Assembly (NCBI GenBank): GCA_002010065.2
Contig: MTMD02000014.1
Coordinates: 62,001 to 126,000, forward strand
Length of the DNA stretch: 64,000 nucleotides
Direction of reading: 5' to 3'
Origin: Candidatus Pyrohabitans jungbluthii
GTDB lineage: Archaea; Hydrothermarchaeota; Hydrothermarchaeia; Hydrothermarchaeales; BMS3B
Shown here piece after piece: positions 51,512-60,204 of the stretch (its first letter is position 1; each line of letters begins with the position of its first letter). A program made the translations under genes and the position numbers. The notes beneath the pieces are model-generated. The model saw only the letters and a list, made by a program, of their open reading frames with translations. It ran no database searches and had not been told where the DNA came from.

Positions 51512-52630
51512 TTAATCCCACCTCTGGATTATCTCGTAATCTGTGGAGCGCTGCGCGGGTATGCGCTTCGCCTCGCGTATCAGCTTGATAAGCTCCTCTT
51601 TGGTCGCAAGCTGCGCCGTTTTTGCCCCTGCAGCATGGGCTACACGCTCCTCCACGACGGTGCCGTCTAAATCGTTGGCGCCGTAGTGCAGCGCCACCTG
51701 GGCAAGCTTCTTGCCCAGCATCACCCAGTATGCGCGGATGTTGCGGATGCTATCGCCCAGAAGCACCCTTGCCACGGCGATGGTGCGCAACACGTCTATG
51801 GCAGAGGTGCGCATCAGCTCGGGGTGAGAGCGCTTCAGCGGGGTGTTCTCCGGGTGGTAAACCAAAGGAATAAAGGACATAAACCCTCGCGTAGTCTTCT
51901 GAAGCTCCCGCAGCTTGAGCATGTGGTCTACGCGCTGGCGCAGGCTTTCCACGTGACCAAAGAGCATGGTTGCGTTGCTCTTTATCCCAAGCTCATGCGC
52001 ACACCGCATCACCTCTAACCATTCCTTCGCAGAAGCCTTGTTGGGGCAGAGCTTTTTCCTCAGCTCCTCGTCAAGAATCTCAGCCCCACCGCCTGGCATA
52101 CTCCTCAAGCCTGCCTCCTTAAGGCGAGAAAGCACCTCTCGCACACTCATCCCGAAATTCTTGGAGAAGAAGGCTATCTCTGTGGCGGTAAATGCCTTGA
52201 GATGGAGCTGGGGAAAGCGTCGCCTAATCTCGCGCAGCATTTCCTCGTAGTACTCGAAGGGTAGTTCAGGGTTGTGCGAGCCCACGATGTGAAGCTCGGT
52301 AGCGCCTTCGCGAGCCGCTTGCGAAGCTTTCTCCAGTACCTCCTCGATGCTCAGCGTGTAAGCCTCGTCACTTTCAGGCGTGCGGTAGAAGGCGCAGAAG
52401 TCGCACGCGCTTACGCAGGCGTTGGTGTAGTTTATCTGACGGTTAACCACAAAGGTTACAATATCGCCCACCTGGCGTCGGCGAAGCTCGTCGGCGAGGG
52501 TGCCTAAGAGGAAGAGGTTGTCGCTCTCTATGAGCGCATACCCATCTTGCCTCGAAAGCTCCTCTCCCGCGAGAGCCTTCTCAGCGATTTCGTAAGCCTC
52601 GCTGTCTCTGAGTTCGCGGAGCAGCCTCAT
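51512..52630 (-). CDS. mqnE: Aminofutalosine synthase MqnE
   Basis: Radical SAM enzyme joining 3-enolpyruvylbenzoate with the SAM-derived adenosyl group. Motif CVSACDFCAFYR and the MqnE-specific HIVGSHNPELPFEYYEEML and GANDLDGTVVEER segments are clear. 372 residues. It starts 30 nt after a small membrane protein gene and overlaps the mqnA start region. Presence of the set implies a menaquinone or related quinone in the membrane. Confidence 0.93.
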   Translation of the reverse strand: MRLLRELRDSEAYEIAEKALAGEELSRQDGYALIESDNLFLLGTLADELRRRQVGDIVTFVVNRQINYTNACVSACDFCAFYRTPESDEAYTLSIEEVLEKASQAAREGATELHIVGSHNPELPFEYYEEMLREIRRRFPQLHLKAFTATEIAFFSKNFGMSVREVLSRLKEAGLRSMPGGGAEILDEELRKKLCPNKASAKEWLEVMRCAHELGIKSNATMLFGHVESLRQRVDHMLKLRELQKTTRGFMSFIPLVYHPENTPLKRSHPELMRTSAIDVLRTIAVARVLLGDSIRNIRAYWVMLGKKLAQVALHYGANDLDGTVVEERVAHAAGAKTAQLATKEELIKLIREAKRIPAQRSTDYEIIQRWD

Positions 52631-52660
52631 CCTGTGCTGGAGAAAAACTTAACGGGCGCA

Positions 52661-52843
52661 TTAAAACTTGCGGCTATCCTTCAGGTTGAGTGCAGCCACC
52701 TCAAAGAGAATCGCCCACAGCAGGTACTGAATCATGTAGAGCGCAGCTAGGGCATCGTCCACCTCTCTAACAGCGCGGTATATCCCGCCAATTACCGCCA
52801 GCACCGCTAACAGGTGCATAGCAAGGGTTACCCTCTCCTTCAT
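52661..52843 (-). CDS. Small two-span membrane protein
   Basis: 60 residues with two hydrophobic helices (LLAVLAVIGGIY and AALYMIQYLLWAILFEVAAL). No family recognised. It is the first gene of the mqn run and could be a small membrane anchor. A conserved role with MqnE is untested. Confidence 0.6.
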   Translation of the reverse strand: MKERVTLAMHLLAVLAVIGGIYRAVREVDDALAALYMIQYLLWAILFEVAALNLKDSRKF

Positions 52844-52885
52844 TCTCCCACCGGGTTTACTTTCCCGCGGGAGGTATATAAAACT

Positions 52886-53944
52886 TCACTCTATCTTCTC
52901 ACTCACCCCTGCCTCTGCGAATGTTGCCATTTCGTTGAGGATTCTAACCCCTGCTTCTACTAGGCAAATACCAAGCGCTGCACCTGTGCCTTCGCCAAGG
53001 CGAAGGTTGAGGTTGAGCAGCGGTTTAAGCCCGAGGTGTTCCAGCATCACCCTATGCCCAACTTCCTGGGATAGGTGGCTCGCAATCATGTACTGCTTAG
53101 CCAGAGGAGCAAGCTCACCAGCGATAAGCGCTCCTGCGGTGGCTATAAACCCGTCGATTACCACGGCTACGCGGTGCGCCGCTGCTGCTAAAGCCACGCC
53201 AGCTATACCAGCGATTTCATACCCACCAACCTTCGCAAGCACATCTATTGCATCGCTCGGGTCAGGGCGGTTAACTTCTAGGGCGCGCTTAATCACTTCC
53301 ACCTTGCGCTTCCAGGCTTCGTCGTCTATACCCGTGCCCCTTCCTGTAACCTCCTCCACGGCTCGGCGGGTGATAGCTGCGCATATTGCCGCGCTGGGCG
53401 TGGTGTTGCCAATGCCCATATCTCCCACGCCTGCGATGTCCACGCCTCGCTTGAACTCCTTCTCAAAAACCTCTATTCCAGCCTCTATAGCTTCGACAGC
53501 CTGCTCCCGCGTCATCGCAGGTTCGCGTGCCATGTTGCGCGTGCCGTAGGCGACCTTCTTCTTCACCAGTCCCTCCTCAGCCTCTATGTCAGCGGCCACG
53601 CCCATGTCGACGACGACAACACGAGCGCCAGCGTGGCGGGCAAGCACATTTATCGCCGCACCCCCGCGCAGGAAGTTGTACACCATCTGAGGCGTAACCT
53701 CCTGCGGATATGCGCTTACGCCTTCCTCAACTACGCCGTGGTCGCCAGCCATGGTAAATATAACCTTATTCTCAATCTTTGGTCTGGGGGCGCGCTGTAT
53801 ACCAGCCATCTTTATGCTCAGCTCCTCAAGAATGCCCAGACTGCCCTGGGGTTTGGTGAGGTTGTCCTGCCTCTCCTTCGCAAGCTTCATTGCTTCCTCG
53901 TCAATGGGCTCAATCTTCTCTATTATCTCATCAAGCCTGCTCAT
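52886..53944 (-). CDS. cobT: Bacterial-type CobT (nicotinate-nucleotide:DMB phosphoribosyltransferase)
   Basis: Activates the lower-ligand base of cobamides as alpha-ribotide. 352 residues with the canonical CobT motifs: [35 protein letters not shown] and GEGTGAA (catalytic Glu). The sequence resembles the bacterial enzyme along its whole length, unlike the distant archaeal CobT relatives. It may serve 5-hydroxybenzimidazole or dimethylbenzimidazole; the substrate cannot be read from sequence. ATG 53944 is preferred (GAGG upstream); GTG 53959 is in frame. Confidence 0.9.
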   Translation of the reverse strand: MSRLDEIIEKIEPIDEEAMKLAKERQDNLTKPQGSLGILEELSIKMAGIQRAPRPKIENKVIFTMAGDHGVVEEGVSAYPQEVTPQMVYNFLRGGAAINVLARHAGARVVVVDMGVAADIEAEEGLVKKKVAYGTRNMAREPAMTREQAVEAIEAGIEVFEKEFKRGVDIAGVGDMGIGNTTPSAAICAAITRRAVEEVTGRGTGIDDEAWKRKVEVIKRALEVNRPDPSDAIDVLAKVGGYEIAGIAGVALAAAAHRVAVVIDGFIATAGALIAGELAPLAKQYMIASHLSQEVGHRVMLEHLGLKPLLNLNLRLGEGTGAALGICLVEAGVRILNEMATFAEAGVSEKIE

Positions 53945-53990
53945 AAGCTTAAACCTCACATGTTTTTTGCTTAGATTTTAATAATAGTAC

Positions 53991-54000
53991 GATATTTAAG
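53991..54000 (-). promoter_or_regulatory. TATA box of cobT
   Basis: CTTAAATATC on the minus strand, about 50 nt before ATG 53944; transcript start expected near 53968. Confidence 0.5.
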
Positions 54001-54208
54001 CATTTCCTAAAATTTTCTTGATTTGCAACGCAAGCTTTTTTGATAAAACTTCGCCATTCGAAGAAGAGAGGATGATGAGGAAAAGACTCAGTGAGTCCTC
54101 ACAGCACTGTCCTTATATTAGAAAAGTTTATAGGAATAAGAATGTACCATAAGACGTAAGATATACCGTTTTGTATCAGACAGCAACCAATAGGGGTGCA
54201 GAAAGAAA

Positions 54209-54524
54209 ATGCAGGCAGAGTACAACTTAGAATTTACAAAATTATTCGTTAAGCAATTTGAAAAATTAGATCGCGCAAATCAAAAAAGAGTTTATAAAAA
54301 AAATCTTGGAATTGAAGAAAGATCCATTCAGACACAGGGCACTTACAGGACCTTTCAAAGGTTGTCATAGGATGCATGTAGGTAAATACAGAGTCATATA
54401 TTTGCCCAAAAAAGATATAAGAAAAGTATTCCTCATCGATGTGGACCTCAGATCGAGGGTTTACCAGAAGGATATTAGAAAAATTATAGAGCGAATTTCC
54501 GAACAAATTCTTTCTCAGAAATAG
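54209..54524 (+). pseudogene. RelE/ParE-type toxin, frameshifted in an A8 run
   Basis: Frame 1 from ATG 54209 reads MQAEYNLEFTKLFVKQFEKL... up to VYKK, then diverges. Frame 2 continues with ILELKKDPFRHRALTGPFKG, CHRMHVGKYRVIYL and a C-terminal helix. Joined, they form one RelE-superfamily mRNA-interferase-like toxin of about 104 residues. The switch lies at AAAAAAAA, 54296-54303: seven A would keep frame, eight are present. Causes may be a real mutation, programmed slippage or a homopolymer error in the assembly. The 3' end overlaps the convergent antitoxin-like gene by 41 nt. Confidence 0.75.
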
Positions 54525-54660
54525 TCTCTCCCGCCTCCGCCTGCTCAATAGATTTCAGTATCCTCACAGCTGTTTTTACGTCTGAAAGAATCTCCAGTGT
54601 TTCTTTCATCGCCTCATACTCTTTCTTCGGGATTTCTATCAATTCTTCTTTTGCAGCCAT
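54484..54660 (-). CDS. RelB/Phd-like antitoxin
   Basis: 58 residues, MAAKEELIEIPKKEYEAMKE followed by TLEILSDVKTAVRILKSIEQ and a short tail: the short helix-plus-acidic pattern of archaeal type II antitoxins. It runs convergent to the RelE-type toxin and overlaps its 3' end, so the pair is tail-to-tail rather than in the usual antitoxin-toxin order. ATG 54660; upstream in-frame codons to 54759 have no family pattern. Confidence 0.65.
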   Translation of the reverse strand: MAAKEELIEIPKKEYEAMKETLEILSDVKTAVRILKSIEQAEAGETISEKEFVRKFAL

Positions 54661-55042
54661 GGTAACACCAACTATTTCTGAATTTCTGAGAACATACATC
54701 ATATTTATTGTAGTACCTGAATTTTCCATGTACCTTAACGAAGAATACAGTTGTTGCATTTTCCATCACACCAGGTAGACCTAAAACTGCAAACCTTTAC
54801 TACCATCTTCTTCCAGCAGTATCACCGTAAATGCACCGCCTAATTTTGCCTACCGTCCGCAAAGAAGCGAAAGGTTTAAGGGAGATTGAAAGCAGAAAGA
54901 TAACGCTACTGTAATTTGGATAGGGTAGGAAAGGGAGAGATGGTAAATGCTTTAGTTAATATAACCTTCGTAGGCGATTATCTAAATAAACGACTAATAC
55001 GATCGAAAACCTCCTTATAAATGTATATTCGCCCGGATTTGT
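54661..55042. other. Gene-free stretch
   Basis: I see no convincing gene, RNA or repeat. Purine-rich blocks and several in-frame stops in all readings make it look like spacer or decayed DNA. A ribosome-site-like AGGAGGT is present on the minus strand near 55010 but no suitable frame follows. Confidence 0.4.
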
Positions 55043-56024
55043 TCAATAACAGTAGCCAGAGCAGCATTTTCCCGAAGACGTGCAGGGCTCACCTACTTGC
55101 TTTCCAGTACATTCGCATTCGCCTTGTGTACATGATTGACAGTTCCATACCTGTGAGGCACAGGTTCCCTGGGAGCAGTAGTATTCGTTCAGCCTTGTAT
55201 CACTCACAGTAATCGCTAACAGACTGAAATGCATCCGTACACGTCCCAGGTTGATATGGATTATTTCCATTGTCGGTATCTGTACATGTGCAGTTTCCGG
55301 ATGAAACGTCATAACATTGTCCATTATTCCAGCAACATGCGGAATTAGATTCGCATTCCTGCTGATCGGTTATCGCGGAACAAGACTGGCATTCCGAAGA
55401 GGATTTATCGTAGCATGCTCCATTAACCCAGCAGCAATTCGGGCTAGATTCGCAGGACGTTTTTGAGGTATAGCCCTGACATCCAAGAGGCTCACAATAA
55501 TATCCACCTTTTCCATCTGGTTTGAGATTGTATCCATTTGGGCAACATTCTCTCACGCCGATTATCGTTTTTACATTCCTAACATTAGGTGATACCTCTG
55601 TTTCTGGACAAGTAAAAGAATCTAAAGGAAGATTCTCATAAAATCTCCAATCCGTAGAATAAGTTACTGATTCACCATAATTAATTTTCTGAGAAAAATC
55701 AACAGTATATTCAAATGGTACCCAATCGCCTAAATTTAGAAAACCACAACTTCCAACTGATGCGCCACCTTCTATACACTCGTAAGTTAAAGGTGGGATT
55801 ATCATTTTTGCTGATTTTACATGAGTATTAAAAACATCGCATGCTTCTATATATCCCTTCACATAATCGATTTCGCAGTATCCGTTTTTTATATTACAAG
55901 TATATGTTACGCTTCCACCATTTTCGTAATAAGAATACCAATTCGTGCACTGTTGCGAGAAACCGAAGGGTAGTAAAATAAAGAATACGAAAAGGAATGA
56001 TAATATTATTTTTTCTAATTTCAT
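55043..56024 (-). pseudogene. Secreted Cys-rich protein, frameshifted near its C-terminus
   Basis: The main frame (56024 to 55200) encodes a 274-residue secreted protein: signal peptide KIILSFLFVFFILLPFGFSQ, a beta-rich body, then two repeats of the form ECESxxxCCWxNGxCYDxSS. It stops at TGA 55200 just after VSDYCE. The next frame continues immediately as SDTRLNEYYCSQGTC and runs to TGA 55043 with the CSGYCY end typical of archaeal Cys-rich surface proteins. Loss of two bases in TGTGTGAG would explain the break. Intact length would be about 326 residues. Not assigned to a named family. Confidence 0.75.
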
Positions 56025-56512
56025 AAAATCACATTCAATAATTTTTCCATCAGTTTTTTCTCCTTACCTTTCATTCCGTATAAAATATTATCTCTTTTCC
56101 ATAAAAATATATTCAGAGATTCGTTCCCCACAGCAACGGCGTAAAAACCTATTTTCGTTCCGTTTATATTGAAAGATTCCGTCTCGTCAGCGTAAGGAGA
56201 TATACTCGAGATAAAATTACTCAGATAATTTTCCGCTTGGGAAGATGAGGAATATCTGCCTATATGAAGAATTATCGCCCCGTCATCGGTTTTATATGTA
56301 ACCACAACCCCGCTTTCCGCGCCTGAAAACATGAGTTCGGTTGTGTTTGTGTAGCCGAGATAGGAGAGACCGGCAGGAAGAATGTTTGTCGGGAAAAGTT
56401 CTGTTAAATCTTCTTTCTGCTTTTGAAAGGAGAATATAAAAAAATAAGATAAAATTCCTATTAGCACAATTAGGAATAGAAGAATTTTCCAATTACTTTT
56501 GGATATATACAT
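56021..56512 (-). CDS. Membrane-anchored extracytoplasmic protein
   Basis: 163 residues: one N-terminal transmembrane helix (ILLFLIVLIGILSYFFIF) and an outer domain with IILHIGRYSSSSQAENYLSN, which resembles a small alpha/beta module seen in cell-surface proteins. Family not recognised. Its stop overlaps the start of the Cys-rich gene (ATGA), so the two are translationally coupled and probably work together at the cell surface. AT-rich, unlike the neighbouring core genes. Confidence 0.7.
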   Translation of the reverse strand: MYISKSNWKILLFLIVLIGILSYFFIFSFQKQKEDLTELFPTNILPAGLSYLGYTNTTELMFSGAESGVVVTYKTDDGAIILHIGRYSSSSQAENYLSNFISSISPYADETESFNINGTKIGFYAVAVGNESLNIFLWKRDNILYGMKGKEKKLMEKLLNVIL

Positions 56513-56546
56513 AATAAATTAAATAACTCTCATCTATTATAAATTT

Positions 56547-57698
56547 TTACAATTCATGCCAATTTTTTACTTTCCTTATCTTTTTTTCTTCCTTCATTTT
56601 TTTATAAAGCTTATCTCTACAATCCCAAAGTAACTTACCAATATATTCATGTTCTTCGCTAAGAGACTTAAAACGTTTTCTTTCACCAGTCTGTTCAATT
56701 TTGTTGTGAAGCATTTCATGAAGAATGCCATCAGCCAAATGATAAGGTCCGTAGTAAAAAACACTTTCTCTACCAATTAGTATTTCTCCGTCACCTCCAG
56801 CAAATATTTGTGTATTGTAAAGCTGTATCCTATTCACATATCTTGCAATATCCTCATATTCTTTCGGACAAGTTTCATTAATAATATCCAAAGCCTTCTT
56901 TATTTTTTCGAATGGATGCATTTGAGAAGTATTTTGTTTTTTCATCTCTCTTCTAAACTCAACGGACATGATTAACAATATATCACCATCTCCTATATCG
57001 AGACCGTGGTGGTATTCATCTACGTTTTCATCGATAAATTCCTTTATTTCTTCACGCGCCTCTGAGGCATTTGCGATATAGCTAATTCTATCTAAAAATA
57101 ATGGTGCAAAATGTTCTGAATACATTATTCCATCTTTGAAAGTGTATGTTATAAAATTCTTCTTTACCAATTCCGCATCATCCTTTCCTACTTTTTCTGC
57201 CAATGCATCGTAGAATTCTTTTCTCAGCATTTCTTTCAATTTTATTTGTCTTTCCACTTCCGGTGTTAAATACGGATCTGTTCCCCTCTGAATTTCTTCC
57301 CAGTCGGAAACACCGTCTCCGTCGCTATCCATTCTTTTGAGTTTATATGTTTCGCGATCGAAAACGAATTCGTATGCATCTTTAAGTTTTTTATTCGTAT
57401 AATCCTTAAAACCAGAGTCGAAATAATATGCTGCTCCGAAACCGGCCAATGCTGTTAGACCTGCAACTATACCGTAAAGTATTTTCTTCGTCTTACTCGA
57501 TTCTGTTTCTCTCTCGCTCTTCTTTTCAGGTTCGGTAGATGGATATTCTGCTAATCTTTCTTGATGAACAAAACCACCATGTAGAATTGTATATGGGTCC
57601 GGTATTGGAATGCTTCCTTCTTCCTCGTATATAAATCTACTTCCTTCTTCTCCTAATTCTTTTGCAAGTTCTATTGCTTTTTTTAGCGTGGTGCTCAC
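56547..57698 (-). CDS. Membrane-anchored metallopeptidase-like protein with Ca-binding motif
   Basis: 383 residues. A cytoplasmic-like N-terminal region of 70 residues, one transmembrane helix (about 73-92), a thrombospondin-3/EF-type calcium loop DSDGDGVSDWEE (124-135) and a C-terminal domain with HEMLH (327-331) followed by EEH (348-350). The HExxH suggests a zinc metallopeptidase, but the wider domain is not one I can name. It starts the three-gene AT-rich run ending with the Cys-rich protein; cleavage or anchoring of that protein is a possible job. Confidence 0.72.
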   Translation of the reverse strand: MSTTLKKAIELAKELGEEGSRFIYEEEGSIPIPDPYTILHGGFVHQERLAEYPSTEPEKKSERETESSKTKKILYGIVAGLTALAGFGAAYYFDSGFKDYTNKKLKDAYEFVFDRETYKLKRMDSDGDGVSDWEEIQRGTDPYLTPEVERQIKLKEMLRKEFYDALAEKVGKDDAELVKKNFITYTFKDGIMYSEHFAPLFLDRISYIANASEAREEIKEFIDENVDEYHHGLDIGDGDILLIMSVEFRREMKKQNTSQMHPFEKIKKALDIINETCPKEYEDIARYVNRIQLYNTQIFAGGDGEILIGRESVFYYGPYHLADGILHEMLHNKIEQTGERKRFKSLSEEHEYIGKLLWDCRDKLYKKMKEEKKIRKVKNWHEL

Positions 57699-57938
57699 AA
57701 TAACAATTTAACCACTTTAAATTTAAAAATGTAACGATTTGATATTAGGTGTGTCATCTGCAAGAGATTTCGCCTGTGCAGCATTTTTGCAAGACCATTT
57801 GCTGAAGCTACTGCAGGTGATAGGGGGAAGCTGCTCGGACTGCTGTGGCTGTGGTTTAAGCACCCCTTTGTTTCACCGTTCCGCCAGAAGACCGTCGAAC
57901 AGCCGCTAAAACCTCAGAAAGGGATAAAAAGGGAAGAG

Positions 57939-58259
57939 TTGAGCATCGCTTTAGGGTCGCAGGGATTCAGAGAAGAATTATTCCCGCTGGAAGTGCTCCT
58001 CCGGCACAACCACTTGAGACAGCCCATAAACCAGAACTGGAGAAAATTGTTGAGGATGATTCCAAATACCTCTCTACTTTCATTGCCAGAGGAGATGTAT
58101 AAAAAGATTGTAGAATTTAGAAAAACCATAAACTTGGATTTTGATGATGCCTATCAATATGGCGTGGCTAAGTATTTTGGACTCAAAATAGTCACTATGG
58201 ATAGAGATTTTGAGAAAGTGAAAGACGTGGAAGTTGAGTTCTTACAGGATGTCGCCTAA
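57939..58259 (+). pseudogene. Truncated PIN-domain remnant
   Basis: The C-terminal part, LSLPEEMYKKIVEFRKTINL then DFDDAYQYGVAKYFGLKIVTMDRDF, is the second half of a PIN nuclease with the third and fourth acidic positions. The first half, with the initial Asp and Glu, is absent: sequence before residue 45 has no PIN features and the frame begins with TTG. It looks like the 3' end of a decayed VapC-type gene. Upstream bases 57720-57938 hold nothing recognisable. Confidence 0.6.
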
Positions 58260-58366
58260 AGCTGAGCTAGCATGCCTCAGCGTTAGCCAGACCTCTTACA
58301 GCTGTTTTTAATTAATAAATTTCCATTAATAATTTAGATGTGAAAAAACTTTGCGAACAATAAAAT

Positions 58367-58633
58367 ATGGAGTCACCTGTAATGCCTCCTCACTATAGAA
58401 AAGGTTTCTGGATGGAGCCAGGGAGGGAGTACCAGTGTGCCTCCTGCGGCGTGAAGTTTGGCACCAGCTATCCGCGCTTTATCCGCGATTGTCCCTCCTG
58501 CCACCACGAGTTTATCGCCTACGTTGAAGAGGACGAAGAGGAGATAGCCTGCCTCCACAGAATGGAGATGGTCACAAAGATAACCTGCCACTTCTGCAGG
58601 CTCCGCAGGCATGGGCTCTGCGACGGTGGCTAA
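58367..58633 (+). CDS. Small zinc-ribbon protein
   Basis: 88 residues with four CxxC-like pairs: CASC, CPSC, CHFC and terminal C. The first two form a rubredoxin-like zinc ribbon (YQCASCGVKFG...RDCPSCHHEF). The rest is acidic. Function unknown; nucleic-acid or protein binding is typical of such ribbons. ATG 58367 lies far from the divergent spacer; an internal ATG at codon 6 is possible. Confidence 0.7.
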   Translation: MESPVMPPHYRKGFWMEPGREYQCASCGVKFGTSYPRFIRDCPSCHHEFIAYVEEDEEEIACLHRMEMVTKITCHFCRLRRHGLCDGG

Positions 58634-58668
58634 TTTCTTTGTCTTTGCTAAAGTTTTCTTGATTTGGC

Positions 58669-59454
58669 ATGCGCGCCCTCGCTACAAGCTTTCTTGTGCT
58701 CGCTGAAATAGCTGCGAGGCAGCCCAGCGTGAGGCAGGCTGAGATCGCCAAGGAGCTGGGCATCAGTGCGCAGGCGGTGTCGGAGTGCGTTAAGTCGCTG
58801 ATTAAAGCTAAGCTGGTGGAGAGCAGCGGGAAGGGGAGCTATACCCTCACACCCAAGGGCTATGAATATCTCTTCACCAACGCAAGGGAGCTTAGAGACC
58901 TGTCGAGTTTTATCCTGGAGGAGGTTGTCTCAGGGCTGCGCGTGTACACTGCAGTTGCTGCCGAGGATTTGGAGGCTGAGGAGGAGGTTTCCCTGTGGAT
59001 GGAGCGCGGGCTACTCTATGCCGGCAAGCGCAGCGGCAGAGCGCAGGGAAAAACGCTGAGCGCAGCGCAGCGCGGCGAAGACGTCGCCGTGGTCGAGGTT
59101 CGCGAGCTTGTGGCTCCACCTCCCGGCATGGTTACGGTTGTGAAGGTGCCCAGGGTTGAGAAAGGTGGGAGCAGAACCGCTAACTTGGGCATGCTCCAGC
59201 ATTTAGCAGAGGATGCAGAGTTTGTCGCAGCGCTGGGTGTAGAGGCAAAGGTTGCCCTTGAGAAGGCAGGCATAGGCTGCGATGCCTTTTTCGGCGCGCC
59301 TCATGCGTGCGTGGAGGCGGCGCTTCATGGCATGCCTGTGCTCGTGGCTGCGGTTGAGGATGAGCTTCACCTCCTGCTCAGAAAACTTGAAAGGGCAGGG
59401 CTGAGTTATCGCGTAATTGATGCAAGCGTAAGGAGGCAGGCGAATGAAGGTTGA
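58669..59454 (+). CDS. MarR-like winged-helix regulator with C-terminal domain
   Basis: 261 residues. N-terminal winged helix (SVRQAEIAKELGISAQAVSE then CVKSLIKAKLVESSGKGSYT). The remainder, rich in Ala/Val/Glu, forms an alpha/beta domain that I cannot name; it contains GCDAFFGAPHACVEAALHG. A ligand-sensing regulator is likely. It overlaps the next small gene by 11 nt. ATG 58669 has no strong ribosome site, in line with leaderless starts here. Confidence 0.75.
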   Translation: MRALATSFLVLAEIAARQPSVRQAEIAKELGISAQAVSECVKSLIKAKLVESSGKGSYTLTPKGYEYLFTNARELRDLSSFILEEVVSGLRVYTAVAAEDLEAEEEVSLWMERGLLYAGKRSGRAQGKTLSAAQRGEDVAVVEVRELVAPPPGMVTVVKVPRVEKGGSRTANLGMLQHLAEDAEFVAALGVEAKVALEKAGIGCDAFFGAPHACVEAALHGMPVLVAAVEDELHLLLRKLERAGLSYRVIDASVRRQANEG

Positions 59455-59635
59455 GCTGGAGCTTCTTGACGTGGCAAGGGAGAATGTGGAGAAGCTGACG
59501 CGAGAGGTACATCGCTACGATATCGCAGATGGTGTAATCTACCTCATGTATGAGGATAAGGTGGAGATTTTCCCCCTGGACAGGCTACACCGAATGATGG
59601 TAATGAAGGGCGAGGAGGGCGAAGGGACATTATAG
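59444..59635 (+). CDS. Hypothetical 63-aa protein
   Basis: Small acidic alpha/beta protein (MKVELELLDVARENVEKLTR...). Unrecognised. Overlaps the regulator's end by 11 nt with AGGAGGCAGGCG upstream of ATG 59444, so it is translated from the same message. It also overlaps the end of the convergent sulfite-oxidase-like gene by 6 nt. Confidence 0.65.
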   Translation: MKVELELLDVARENVEKLTREVHRYDIADGVIYLMYEDKVEIFPLDRLHRMMVMKGEEGEGTL

Positions 59636-60202
59636 CTCCTGCTTTCCGTACCTCTCTTCCCTCCATGCATTGCCCCGCATGTGGTACCCCCTCGCCTCCC
59701 AGAACCCTGGCTTATTCTCAGCCATGAACTCTATGCCTACCACCCACTTTGCACTCTTCCAGAAGTAGAGCCTCGGAATCACTAGCCTCACAGGTGAGCC
59801 ATGCTCAGGGGTTAGAGGTTTGCCGTTGAGCTTTACAGCGAGAAGCGCATCCTCAGCGAAGAACTCAGCAAGCGGGAGGTTGGTTGTGTACCCATCGGCA
59901 GAGTGAACCATAACATACTTCGCCTCAGGCAAAAGGTGCACAAGCTTCTTAATCTCGCGGGTGCTGACCCCTTCCCAGGTTAAGCCCAGCTTCGACCAGC
60001 CGGTAACGCAATGAGCGTCTAAATTAACCGTAACTCGCGGGAGGGACATGAGGTTAGCGTAACTCAGCTCCACCTCCTCCTTCACCAGCCCGAATATCCT
60101 GAGGCTCCACTTTGAGATGTCAATGTGGGGTATTCCGTCAAAATGAAGAATAGGCAGATGCTCAACCACTTTTTGCCCCGGTGGCAGCTTGGGTGAGGGC
60201 AT
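59630..60202 (-). CDS. Sulfite-oxidase-family molybdopterin protein
   Basis: 190-residue molybdopterin-binding domain of the sulfite oxidase/YedY (MsrP) family. The Mo-ligand Cys lies in DAHCVTGW, and SADGYTTNLPLAEF, YFWKSAKWV and the WxxRGYH-type end confirm the fold. There is no Tat signal, so it is cytoplasmic, like other short archaeal members. Substrate unknown. It starts 3 nt after dapB and is the last gene of the rps17e-dapA-dapB run. Confidence 0.87.
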   Translation of the reverse strand: MPSPKLPPGQKVVEHLPILHFDGIPHIDISKWSLRIFGLVKEEVELSYANLMSLPRVTVNLDAHCVTGWSKLGLTWEGVSTREIKKLVHLLPEAKYVMVHSADGYTTNLPLAEFFAEDALLAVKLNGKPLTPEHGSPVRLVIPRLYFWKSAKWVVGIEFMAENKPGFWEARGYHMRGNAWREERYGKQEL

Positions 60203-60204
60203 AC

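Noticed and set aside
54661-55042. Small RNA or second antitoxin gene between the toxin patch and the Cys-rich gene
   Set aside because: No stable stem pattern, promoter-terminator pair or coherent reading frame was visible.
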